This document shows positions 7,819-16,075 of a DNA stretch of 64,000 nt, piece after piece; positions within the stretch are counted from its first letter, which is position 1, and every line of letters begins with the position of its first letter. The position numbers and the translations under genes were made by a program. The DNA lies in the NCBI RefSeq assembly GCF_044464525.1, contig NZ_JBIQLE010000001.1:207169-271168 (forward strand), written 5' to 3'. The stretch is from Pusillimonas sp044464525 (lineage in GTDB: Bacteria > Pseudomonadota > Gammaproteobacteria > Burkholderiales > Burkholderiaceae_B). The notes under the pieces were generated by a model, which was not told where the DNA came from, searched no databases, and saw only the letters and a program-made list of their open reading frames with translations.

Positions 7819-8805
7819 ATGAAGAAACTACTTATCGCCGCCATGCTCGGAGCATGTGTCTCGATGGCTGCGGCCCCCGCCCTGGCGGCCGACAAGCTAG
7901 AAGAAATCACCTACTTGCTGCCGGCCCCCAAAAACCTGCCCGCTTTTGCGCCCTGGCTCATCGCCGAGCAACAAGGCTACTTCGAAGACGAGGGCCTGAA
8001 GGTTCAGTTCGTTACCGGCAAGGGCGGGGTCGACGTGGCCAAGCAGGTTGGCGCGGGCAACGCTCCCATTGGCGGCGCCATCGGCGATACGCCCATCATC
8101 GTTCGCGCCAACGGCATCCCCGTCAAGGCTGTCGCCCTGATGGGCGCGGGCGGGCTGACCCTGATCGCCTCGCATGAAGACAAGCCCATCGACGAGCCCG
8201 AGCAGCTCAAGGGCAAGACCATCACCACCATGGCCTACACCGACACCACCTATTATTCGTTGCTGGGCACCATGCAAAAGGTTGGCCTGACGCGCGACGA
8301 CGCCGAGATCCAGGCCGCGGGCCCCGCCGGCGTATGGCAGTTGTTCGCCTCGAACAAGGCCGATGTCATGGCCGCCGTGCCCGACTGGGTCGCCACCGTG
8401 CGCCAAAACGGGGGCAAGGTACACCTGATGGATCCGGCCAAGGGCTTCAACAGCATGGCCCAGGCCATGATCGCCTCGGACGATCTCATCAAGAACAACC
8501 CCGAGCTCATCCAGCGCATCGTGCGCGCCACGCTCAAGGGCATGGTGCTGATCATGAAAGACCCCGAAGCGGCGCTCGAGGCCTATATAGAAGCCGTTCC
8601 CGCGCACAAGGGCCGCGAGGACGAAATGCGCGAGGTTTTCCGCCTGTACAACAAATATGTGTACGCCGGCCAGGAAGTGCCGGGCAAGATGGACCCAGAA
8701 CGACTGGCGTCCGTGCAAGATTTCTACGTGGCGCAGGGCATTGTAAGCAAGGCTGCTCCGCTTGATGACCTGTACACGAATCAATTCATCGAGGATACGC
8801 AATGA
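7819..8805 (+). CDS. ABC transporter periplasmic substrate-binding protein (SsuA/THI5-like)
   Basis: 328 residues. A typical Sec signal peptide (MKKLLIAAMLGACVSMAAAP, cleavage near ALA-A at residue 24) is followed by an NMT1/THI5-like fold, with the 'LIAEQQGYFEDEGL' segment typical of the first lobe and GVDVAKQVGAGNAP in the ligand region. It should capture the importer's substrate in the periplasm. It is separated from the ATPase gene by 84 bases, with a CAGGAG ribosome site, and its stop overlaps the permease start by four bases. The substrate cannot be read from sequence; nearby hydroxylases suggest an aromatic or heteroaromatic acid. Confidence 0.9.
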   Translation: MKKLLIAAMLGACVSMAAAPALAADKLEEITYLLPAPKNLPAFAPWLIAEQQGYFEDEGLKVQFVTGKGGVDVAKQVGAGNAPIGGAIGDTPIIVRANGIPVKAVALMGAGGLTLIASHEDKPIDEPEQLKGKTITTMAYTDTTYYSLLGTMQKVGLTRDDAEIQAAGPAGVWQLFASNKADVMAAVPDWVATVRQNGGKVHLMDPAKGFNSMAQAMIASDDLIKNNPELIQRIVRATLKGMVLIMKDPEAALEAYIEAVPAHKGREDEMREVFRLYNKYVYAGQEVPGKMDPERLASVQDFYVAQGIVSKAAPLDDLYTNQFIEDTQ

Positions 8806-9689
8806 GTTCGGATTCGAACACGCTAACCGCCAGCGTGTCGGCCGGGGCTTCGGCCCCGGCCGGCCAGACCCGAGAAAATGCATCGCCGACCGGCGCCGGA
8901 GGGTTCAAATTGTCTAAACGCCATACAGTGACCGCCGGGGGCAGCATCAGCGTCCTGATCATCTTCCTGGCCGCCTGGCAATGGCTGCCGGGCTGGCTGG
9001 GCATGCCCGAGTTCATTCTGCCCAAGTTCACCACCGTCATGCAAGAGTCGGTGCATATGTGGCAAACGGGCAACTTTCTCGAGCATTTTGGCTATACCGC
9101 GCTCGAAGTCGTGCTGGGTTTCATACTGGGCGCCTTGCTGGGCCTGTTCGTCGGTGTGGTGCTGGGCCTGTCGCCCACCACCGAATCAGTGTTCTCGCCC
9201 TATATCCTGGCCTTGCAGATCGCGCCCAAGGTGGCTTTCGCGCCCCTGTTCGTGATGTGGCTGGGCTATACCATCTATCCCAAGATTCTGGTGGCGCTGC
9301 TGATCGTCTTCTTCCCGATCATGGTCAATGTGCTGTCGGCCATCCGCACCGTCGACCCCGACATGGTCAATCTGGTGCGCACGCTAAATGCCAGCCGTTG
9401 GCAGATCTTTCGCCTGGTCGAGTTTCCCTCGGCCTTGCCCTCGCTGTTTTCGGGCCTGCGCATCGGCGCCACCCTGGCCGTAATCGGCGTAACAGTGGGT
9501 GAACTGGTCGGCGGCAACAAGGGCCTGGGCTTCCTGCTGGTCGACGCCGAAGGGCAGGGCAACACCGCCGGCGTGTTCGTGGCCATCATCGGCCTGACCG
9601 TCATCGGGATCGTGGCATATGCCGCCGTGGTGTGGTTCGAACGGCGTTGCCTGCACTACATCCCCAAAGCCTCGGTCACAACAGTCTAA
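8802..9689 (+). CDS. ABC transporter permease (SsuC/TauC-like)
   Basis: 295 residues with about six membrane segments after a hydrophilic N-terminal tail of some 40 residues. The coupling-helix (EAA) region is recognisable around 'NASRWQIFRLVEFPSALPSLFSGLRIG', typical of BPD_transp_1 permeases. ATGA overlap with the binding-protein gene indicates coupled translation. Together with the two preceding genes it forms a complete importer: a homodimeric permease, an ATPase and a binding protein. Confidence 0.92.
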   Translation: MSSDSNTLTASVSAGASAPAGQTRENASPTGAGGFKLSKRHTVTAGGSISVLIIFLAAWQWLPGWLGMPEFILPKFTTVMQESVHMWQTGNFLEHFGYTALEVVLGFILGALLGLFVGVVLGLSPTTESVFSPYILALQIAPKVAFAPLFVMWLGYTIYPKILVALLIVFFPIMVNVLSAIRTVDPDMVNLVRTLNASRWQIFRLVEFPSALPSLFSGLRIGATLAVIGVTVGELVGGNKGLGFLLVDAEGQGNTAGVFVAIIGLTVIGIVAYAAVVWFERRCLHYIPKASVTTV

Positions 9690-9700
9690 GGCGGGAAAGC

Positions 9701-10480
9701 ATGAGCAATACCCGAAGTCCCGAAACACAAGGCCTGCTGCGCGGAAGAAAGGTGCTGGTAACCGGCGCGGCGCGCGGGCTGGGCCTCGAGTTCGCCCGCA
9801 GCATCGTCCAGGGCGGCGGCTCGGTCGTACTGGCCGACATCCTGGCCGAGCAGGCCGAGCAGGCCGCGCGCCAATTGCGCGAGCAGGGCCACGAGGCGCA
9901 TGCGGTCGCGCTCGACCTGAACGACCCCGCCGCCATCGAGCGCTGTGCGACCGTTGCGGCCGAGGCGCTTGGCGGCCTGGACGGCCTGGTCAACAACGCC
10001 GCCATGACGCATTCAGGCGGCAAGAATCTAGAGCAGATCGACGTCGATGTCTGGGACGACGTGATGCGCATCAATGTGCGCGGCACCTGGCTTATGTCGC
10101 GGGCCTGCCTGCCCGCCCTGCGAAAATCGCAAGACGCAAGCATCGTCAACCTGGCCTCCGACACGCCGATGTGGGGCGCTCCCAACCTGCTGGCCTATGT
10201 CGCCAGCAAGGGCGCCATCATGTCCATGACCCGCTCGATGGCGCGTGAACTGGGCGCCGACGGCGTTACCGTCAATGCGGTCGCGCCGGGCCTGACCCTG
10301 GTCGAAGCCACCGCGTACGTTCCGCGCGAGCGCCACGATCTTTACGAAAACCAGCGCGCGCTGCAACGCGCGCAGTTGCCCGACGACGTCAGCGGCGCCG
10401 TCGTGTTTTTATTGTCCGGTCTGTCGCGATTCGTGACCGGCCAAGTGTTGGCCGTCAATGGCGGCTTTGTCATGCATTGA
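9701..10480 (+). CDS. SDR family NAD(P)-dependent oxidoreductase
   Basis: 259 residues. The cofactor motif TGAARGLGLEFA lies near the N-terminus, NNAAMTH in the middle, and the catalytic Ser with YVASK is intact. ATG 9701 is used rather than the upstream in-frame start at 9632, which lies inside the permease; GGGAAAG precedes it. Probable chemistry is oxidation of a secondary alcohol or cis-dihydrodiol, or reduction of a ketone, within the local pathway. It follows the importer by 11 bases and is likely co-transcribed. Confidence 0.9.
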   Translation: MSNTRSPETQGLLRGRKVLVTGAARGLGLEFARSIVQGGGSVVLADILAEQAEQAARQLREQGHEAHAVALDLNDPAAIERCATVAAEALGGLDGLVNNAAMTHSGGKNLEQIDVDVWDDVMRINVRGTWLMSRACLPALRKSQDASIVNLASDTPMWGAPNLLAYVASKGAIMSMTRSMARELGADGVTVNAVAPGLTLVEATAYVPRERHDLYENQRALQRAQLPDDVSGAVVFLLSGLSRFVTGQVLAVNGGFVMH

Positions 10481-10496
10481 TATAAAGGTGATAGCT

Positions 10497-11030
10497 ATGA
10501 GCGAACAAGCAGTGGCCGAACAAAAGCGAAGCTGGGATCAAGCCGAAGGCGAAAGCTTTGAAAAGTGGATGGAAGGCCGCATCGCGCGTTATTCCACTCG
10601 CCAGTACGACTGGGACGCCCTGAAATTCCAGGCCGATTTCGATCCCAAATATCGTCGCGCCCAGATGCGCTACATCGGAACCGGCGCCACCGGCGTCTCC
10701 AGCGACAACAACACGGTGCCTTCCGAGCATTTCACGTTCTCGACGATGGTGATTCCCGGGCGCGGCGAAGCGCCCATGCATATCCACTACGATGTCGAAG
10801 AGGTGTTCTTTCTGATTCGCGGCAAGCTTATGCTTTTCCTCGAAAAAGACGGCGAGCGCTACGAAACCGTCATGACCGAGCGCGACCTGGTGTCGATTCC
10901 GCCCGGCGTGTATCGGGGCTCGACCAACCTTACCGACGAAGACGCGATCATGTGTGTGATGCTGGGCGCCAAGAAGCCCGAAATCCCAACATATCCGCCC
11001 GAGCATCCTTTGGCCAAGATCAAGCGTTAA
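10497..11030 (+). CDS. Cupin-domain protein, single cupin
   Basis: 177 residues with one cupin barrel. Motif 1 is H95-I-H97 followed by E101-E102 and G106; motif 2 reads PPGVYRGSTN, where Arg140 occupies the position of the usual last metal-binding histidine. A metal site with three protein ligands is therefore possible, but not the standard four. It may be a divergent dioxygenase, an isomerase, or a ligand-binding protein. The AAAGGTGA ribosome site sets the start at 10497. It sits between a dehydrogenase and a hydrolase gene in the catabolic operon. Confidence 0.82.
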   Translation: MSEQAVAEQKRSWDQAEGESFEKWMEGRIARYSTRQYDWDALKFQADFDPKYRRAQMRYIGTGATGVSSDNNTVPSEHFTFSTMVIPGRGEAPMHIHYDVEEVFFLIRGKLMLFLEKDGERYETVMTERDLVSIPPGVYRGSTNLTDEDAIMCVMLGAKKPEIPTYPPEHPLAKIKR

Positions 11031-11033
11031 GAC

Positions 11034-11906
11034 ATGGCCGGCGGCACTATGCAACGTCTCGCGCCGGGTTCCGATCCCGCCGCTTCCGACTTCACCGAGC
11101 GCACCGTCCACACCCCGGACGGAGTGCTGGGCTACCGGGAGCGTGGCTCGGGGCCGCACGCCATCGTGCTGCTTCACGGCATCAGCTCGGGCTCGGGTTC
11201 CTGGTCTGAGTGCGCCGCAGCGCTGGGCGGGCATGCGCGCGTCATTGCGTGGGACGCCCCAGGCTATGGGGTTTCGACGGCGCTGGCCGAGCCGGCGCCG
11301 ACCGCGCCGGAATACGCGGCCCGCATCCATGCGCTGCTCGAGGCCCTTGACATCGAACGGTGCCTGCTGGTGGGCCATTCCCTGGGCGCCTTGATGGCGT
11401 CCGCATATAGCGGCCTGGCTGCTCATCGAGCCGCGGGTTTCGTGCTGATGAGCCCCGCGCTGGGCTACCAGGGCGCCCGCGCCGCCCAGGCCGCCCAGGT
11501 ACGCGGCAGGCGCTTGGCCGCGCTGAAAGAACTGGGCATCGAAGGCATGGCGGGCAAGCTGCCCGATCGCCTGCTTACCGCCCAGGCCGGCGAGGCGGAG
11601 CGTGAAACGGTGCGCCGCAACGCTTTGCGGCTGCATCCCCGGGGCTACGCCCAGGCGGTTGAACTGCTATGCGGCGACGACATCGATCGTTACGCGCCGC
11701 CGGCGGACAGAACATTGGTGTATTGCGGCGAGCACGATATCGTCACGACACCCGAACAGTCGGCCGGGTATGCGCAACGGCATGGCTTTGCCTTTGCGCT
11801 GATTCCGGGCGCCGGGCATGCCTGCTATGTCGAGCGGCCCGCCGAAGTGGCAACAATAATACTCGACGCGTTGGCGACATTCGACGCGCCAGGAAAGACA
11901 ACATGA
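11034..11906 (+). CDS. Alpha/beta hydrolase
   Basis: 290 residues. The nucleophile elbow is G114-H-S116-L-G, the oxyanion HG motif (LLHGISSGS) lies upstream, the acid is the Asp in GEHDIV and the base the His in GAGHACYVERP. The family includes meta-cleavage product hydrolases and N-formylmaleamate deformylase; either would suit a ring-cleavage pathway, but sequence alone does not choose. It starts three bases after the cupin stop and overlaps the following IclR gene by ATGA. Confidence 0.88.
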   Translation: MAGGTMQRLAPGSDPAASDFTERTVHTPDGVLGYRERGSGPHAIVLLHGISSGSGSWSECAAALGGHARVIAWDAPGYGVSTALAEPAPTAPEYAARIHALLEALDIERCLLVGHSLGALMASAYSGLAAHRAAGFVLMSPALGYQGARAAQAAQVRGRRLAALKELGIEGMAGKLPDRLLTAQAGEAERETVRRNALRLHPRGYAQAVELLCGDDIDRYAPPADRTLVYCGEHDIVTTPEQSAGYAQRHGFAFALIPGAGHACYVERPAEVATIILDALATFDAPGKTT

Positions 11907-12736
11907 GCGAAGTACTGAAAATGGGAGCGGCCGAAAAATACATCGTGCCGGGCCTGGAACGGGGCCTGCGCATACTCGGAGAATTCAATCGCAACGACTC
12001 CGTGCTGTCGGCGCCAGAATTGGCGCGACGCCTTGATATTCCGCGTTCCACCGTATTCCGGCTGTTGTCCACGCTTGAGTCGCTGGGCTTTGTCGAGCGC
12101 GACGCCGGCGGACGAGATTACAGCCTGGGGCTGGGGGTGCTGCGCCTGGGTTTCGAGTGCCTCGCGTCCAAAGACCTGACCGAATTGGGGCGTCCCATAC
12201 TTGATCGGCTGCGCGACAAGGTGGGCTATTCATGCAACCTGGTGGTGCGCGACGGTCGTTCCATCGTTTACGTGGGGCGCTCGGCCGTGCCGTCCCCTTT
12301 TGCCAACATGGTTTACGTGGGCACCCGCCTGCCCGCGCATTCGACCCTTTTCGGCCGCGTGCTGCTGCGCGATCTAAGCTACAGCCAATTGCACGACCTG
12401 TACCCGGAAGAACAACTGCATCGGGCCACGGATAAAACCCCTGCCACGGTGGCCGATCTGTTCAAGCAGATTCAGGCCGACAAAGAGCGCGATTATCTGT
12501 TTGAGCCGGGCTATTACGAAGAGTCCATCGCGACGCTGGCCGTGCCGGTCCTTGGGCGTGCAGGGGCGGTGATCAGCGCGATCGGCGTCACTCTGCCCAG
12601 CGCCCACATCGAAAAACTCGACCTGGACGAATTATCGGCCGCGGCATGCGGCGCGGCGCTGGAATTGTCGCAGTTGCTGGACCACATCGTGCCCGGCACC
12701 GACGTATCGACGATTCAGAACGAGAGGAAACAATGA
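11903..12736 (+). CDS. IclR family transcriptional regulator
   Basis: 277 residues: winged helix at about 25-75 (APELARRLDIPRSTVFRLL) and effector domain after it. ATG 11903 overlaps the hydrolase stop (ATGA), and its own stop overlaps the next SDR gene, so the regulator is embedded in and translated with the operon. It is a close paralogue of the IclR at 4339-5136. Embedding suggests autoregulation with the pathway. Confidence 0.92.
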   Translation: MSEVLKMGAAEKYIVPGLERGLRILGEFNRNDSVLSAPELARRLDIPRSTVFRLLSTLESLGFVERDAGGRDYSLGLGVLRLGFECLASKDLTELGRPILDRLRDKVGYSCNLVVRDGRSIVYVGRSAVPSPFANMVYVGTRLPAHSTLFGRVLLRDLSYSQLHDLYPEEQLHRATDKTPATVADLFKQIQADKERDYLFEPGYYEESIATLAVPVLGRAGAVISAIGVTLPSAHIEKLDLDELSAAACGAALELSQLLDHIVPGTDVSTIQNERKQ

Positions 12737-13524
12737 TAGACCTTCAAGGAAAAGTGGCGGTGGTGACAGGCGGCACGTCGGGCATTGGCCTGGCGACCGT
12801 CAAGCTGCTGCTCGAGTTCGGCGCCGACGTCGCCCTGTGCGGACGAGATCGCCAGCGCCTGGATGAAGTCGGTGCTTTGCTCGGAAGAGAATTCCCAAGC
12901 CGCCGTATCTTGGCGCGCACTTGCGACGTGCTGCAATCAGGGCAAGTGGCGCATTTCGCCCAGGCCGTGCAAGACGAACTGGGCGACGCCGCCATGCTGA
13001 TCAACAATGCGGGGCAAGGGCGTGTGTCCACGTTTGCAGAAACTGATGACGCCGGTTGGGAGAACGAGCTTAAGCTGAAGTTCTTTTCTGTCATTCATCC
13101 AACCCGCGCATTTTTACCCCAGTTGGAACAAAACAAAGACGCCGCCATCGTATGTGTCAATTCGCTGCTGGCGGCGCAGCCCGAACCACATATGGTCGCC
13201 ACTTCGGCGGCCCGGGCCGGCGTCATGAACCTGGTGCGTTCATTGGCCACAGAATTCAGCCCCAAGGGCGTGCGCGTCAATGGGATTTTGCTGGGCTTGG
13301 TCGACTCCGGCCAATGGCGTCGCCGCTACGAAGAGCGAGCAGACAGTTCCCAGACCTGGGAGCAATGGTCGCAGGCGCTGGCCGAACGCAAGAACATTCA
13401 ACTCGGACGGCTGGGTCGACCCGACGAAGCCGCACGCGCCATTATTTTTCTGGCTACTCCGTTGTCGTCCTACACGACCGGAAGCCATATTGATGTTTCC
13501 GGAGGAGTAGCCCGTCATGTCTAG
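12733..13524 (+). CDS. SDR family oxidoreductase with altered active-site motif
   Basis: 263 residues. The NAD(P)-binding TGGTSGIGLAT and NNAGQG motifs are intact, but where other SDRs carry YxxxK this protein has T157-S-A-A-R161. Ser in CVNSLL aligns with the catalytic serine. Either the chemistry is unusual or the protein binds without standard hydride transfer. I recall an SDR subgroup with TSAARAG, so this is probably not a sequencing fault. It starts by ATGA overlap with the IclR gene and overlaps the next gene by eight bases. Confidence 0.88.
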   Translation: MIDLQGKVAVVTGGTSGIGLATVKLLLEFGADVALCGRDRQRLDEVGALLGREFPSRRILARTCDVLQSGQVAHFAQAVQDELGDAAMLINNAGQGRVSTFAETDDAGWENELKLKFFSVIHPTRAFLPQLEQNKDAAIVCVNSLLAAQPEPHMVATSAARAGVMNLVRSLATEFSPKGVRVNGILLGLVDSGQWRRRYEERADSSQTWEQWSQALAERKNIQLGRLGRPDEAARAIIFLATPLSSYTTGSHIDVSGGVARHV

Positions 13525-15199
13525 CAATAAACTCGTTACGGTGGGGGCGGCCGTTGCCGCCTTCCTGGAAGAGTGCGGAGTCAAAACCGCATTCGGTGTA
13601 ATTTCAATTCACAACATGCCCATCCTCGATGCCTTCGGTGAACGTGGGGTGGTGCGTTTCATCCCTTCGCGCGGCGAGGCGGGCGGCGCCAACATGGCCG
13701 ATGCCTATGCGCGCAGCACAGGTGAGCTGGGCGTCTGCCTGACAAGCACCGGCACGGCGGCGGGCAATGCCGCCGGCGCCATGGTCGAAGCCTTGACGGC
13801 AGGCACGCCGCTATTGCATATCACCGGCCAGATCGAAACCCAGTATCTCGACCGGGGCTTCTCGTACATCCATGAAGCGCCTGACCAGCTTACGATGCTG
13901 CATGCCGTGTCCAAGGCGGCATTCCGCGTGCGCGACGCCGAGACTGCACTGGCCACTGTGAAGCAGGCGGTGCAAGCGGCGCTGACCGCGCCTGCCGGGC
14001 CGGTAAGCGTCGAGATTCCCATTGACATCCAGCAGGCGCTGATTCCAATGCCCGAGAACCTCAAGCCGCTTCAGGTTCCCGTGTTCCAGCCCAGTGTTCA
14101 AGCACTTGACCGCCTTGCCGACAAACTGGCCGACACCAAGCGGCCGCTGCTGTGGCTGGGCGGTGGCGCCCGAGGCGCCAGCGCGGCGGTTGAGCGTCTG
14201 ATGCAACTGGGCTTTGGCATCGTGACCAGTACACAGGGCCGGGGAATCGTGCCCGAAGTTCATCCGCAGACCTTGGGCGCCTTCAATTTGCACGCTCCGG
14301 TCGAAGCGTTTTACCAGACCTGCGACGCCATGCTGGTGGTGGGCTCCCGCCTGCGCGGTAATGAAACGCTCAAATACGAACTTAAATTGCCATCGCCCCT
14401 TTATCGAACCGACGTCGACCCGGCCGCCGAGGGACGTTGCTACGAAAGCGATGACTTCGTGCAGGGCGACGCCGCGCTGGTGCTGCACGGCCTGGCTGAT
14501 CGGCTCGAAGGACGCCTCAAGACCGATCCCGCTTTTCTGGATGACCTGGCTGCCGCGCGCAAGGCGGCCGTCGCAGGGCTGGTCGATGGCCTGGGGCCTT
14601 ACGCCGCGCTGGTCGATGCTTTGCAAAAGGCCGCCGGCAGCAACTTCAACTGGGTGCGCGACGTTACCGTGTCCAACAGCACCTGGGGCAATCGCTTTCT
14701 TTACCTGTTCGACCCCAAGGCCGGCGTGCACGCGCTGGGTGGCGGCATCGGACAGGGCTTGGCCATGGGCATCGGGGCGGCCATCGGCGCCGCCCAGACC
14801 CATTCGGGCAAGAAAACCTATACGCTTGCCGGCGACGGCGGCTTCATACTGAACCTGGGCGAACTGGCCACGGCGGTCCAGGAAGAAGCCGACATGGTCA
14901 TCATCTTGATGAACGACAAGGGATATGGCGTCATCAAGAACATCCAGGATGCGGCCTATGGCGGACGCCGTCATTACGTCGATCTGCATACTCCTGATTA
15001 TGCTGCCTTGTCGGCGTCCATCGGTCTGCCGCACGTACGCGTCAGCGATCTAAGCCGCATGAGCGCCGCCTTGCAAGAGGCCCAGGCTCAGACAGGGCCT
15101 TTCATGATAGAGGTCGACATGCTTTCCATCGGCAAGTTCAAGACCGCCTTCGCGGGCCCTCCGGTCAGTGAGCCTGAAGCCGTGGGAGCCGGGTCTTGA
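13517..15199 (+). CDS. Thiamine diphosphate-dependent enzyme (acetolactate synthase / benzoylformate decarboxylase superfamily)
   Basis: 560 residues with the three-domain POX-like architecture. The catalytic glutamate is E54 in SRGEAGGANMADAYAR; the Mg/ThDP motif begins with GDGG near residue 438 and ends at ND about 28 residues later. Members decarboxylate 2-oxo acids or form acyloins. With the aldehyde dehydrogenase downstream, decarboxylation of a 2-oxo acid to an aldehyde is a reasonable guess. A GGAGGAG ribosome site lies within the end of the preceding gene. Confidence 0.88.
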   Translation: MSSNKLVTVGAAVAAFLEECGVKTAFGVISIHNMPILDAFGERGVVRFIPSRGEAGGANMADAYARSTGELGVCLTSTGTAAGNAAGAMVEALTAGTPLLHITGQIETQYLDRGFSYIHEAPDQLTMLHAVSKAAFRVRDAETALATVKQAVQAALTAPAGPVSVEIPIDIQQALIPMPENLKPLQVPVFQPSVQALDRLADKLADTKRPLLWLGGGARGASAAVERLMQLGFGIVTSTQGRGIVPEVHPQTLGAFNLHAPVEAFYQTCDAMLVVGSRLRGNETLKYELKLPSPLYRTDVDPAAEGRCYESDDFVQGDAALVLHGLADRLEGRLKTDPAFLDDLAAARKAAVAGLVDGLGPYAALVDALQKAAGSNFNWVRDVTVSNSTWGNRFLYLFDPKAGVHALGGGIGQGLAMGIGAAIGAAQTHSGKKTYTLAGDGGFILNLGELATAVQEEADMVIILMNDKGYGVIKNIQDAAYGGRRHYVDLHTPDYAALSASIGLPHVRVSDLSRMSAALQEAQAQTGPFMIEVDMLSIGKFKTAFAGPPVSEPEAVGAGS

Positions 15200-16017
15200 T
15201 GCCGACTACGCCTAAACGTATCGCCCTGGTGGGTTTTGGGGCCATCGGAAAAGCGGTCATTGACCTCACAAAGAACGACGAGGCCTTGCGCATTGCGCAG
15301 GTCATTGTCTCGCCGGGTAAAGAAGATGCTGTGCGCCAGTGGTTTGCCGATCACGCGCCGGGCCTCAAGCCTCAAGTCGAGTCCGGCCTGAGCGATGATC
15401 TGCCCGACCTCATGGTCGAATGCGCGGGGCATGGCGCCCTGGCGGCACACGTGCTGCCGGCCTTGCGGCGGGGCGTGCCCTGCATGGTGGTGTCCATCGG
15501 CGCCTTGTCGGCGCCGGGCATGGCCGAACAGCTTGAAGATGCCGCGCGGCAGGGCGGTGTCCAGGTGCATTTACTTTCGGGGGCCATCGGCGGCATTGAT
15601 GCTTTAGCGGCCGCGCGCGCGGCGGGGCTTGATTCGGTTACCTATGTGGGACGCAAACCGCCCCTGGGGTGGCTGGGTTCGCCCGCCGAAGACAAACTTG
15701 ATCTACGCAACCTCAAGGAAACAGCACTGTTTTTTGAGGGCTCGGCACGAGAGGCCGCCAGGCAGTATCCCAAAAACGCCAACGTTGCCGCGACCCTGTC
15801 TTTTGCCGGGGTCGGCTTGGATCAAACACGGGTCAAGCTGTATGCCGACCCGTCGGTTGACCAGAACATCCACTACTACGAAGCAGAGGGCGCGTTCGGA
15901 ACCATGGCCGTGACCATGACCGGCAGGCCCTTGCCCGGAAACCCGAAAACCTCAGCCCTGACCGTATACAGCGTGGTGCGCGCCCTGCGCAACCTGGTAT
16001 CGCCGCTAACGGTCTGA
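15199..16017 (+). CDS. L-aspartate dehydrogenase-like NAD(P)-dependent oxidoreductase
   Basis: 272 residues. An N-terminal Rossmann domain (ALVGFGAIGKAV) and a C-terminal DUF108-type domain (NIHYYEAEGAFG, GVGLDQTRVKLYADP) match the aspartate dehydrogenase family. The classic reaction interconverts aspartate and oxaloacetate or iminoaspartate, but catabolic-cluster members may act on other amino or imino acids. ATG 15199 overlaps the preceding stop by one base; a TTG three bases earlier is an alternative start. No nadA or nadB gene is nearby, so NAD synthesis is an unlikely role. Confidence 0.87.
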   Translation: MPTTPKRIALVGFGAIGKAVIDLTKNDEALRIAQVIVSPGKEDAVRQWFADHAPGLKPQVESGLSDDLPDLMVECAGHGALAAHVLPALRRGVPCMVVSIGALSAPGMAEQLEDAARQGGVQVHLLSGAIGGIDALAAARAAGLDSVTYVGRKPPLGWLGSPAEDKLDLRNLKETALFFEGSAREAARQYPKNANVAATLSFAGVGLDQTRVKLYADPSVDQNIHYYEAEGAFGTMAVTMTGRPLPGNPKTSALTVYSVVRALRNLVSPLTV

Positions 16018-16075
16018 CGAACTTTCTTATTGCGCTTGCCGCCTGGTGCGCGGATACCGCATTAAAAGGAAACAC

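Noticed and set aside
13811..15034. 407-codon minus-strand frame opposite the ThDP enzyme
   Set aside because: Shadow of a well-supported gene.
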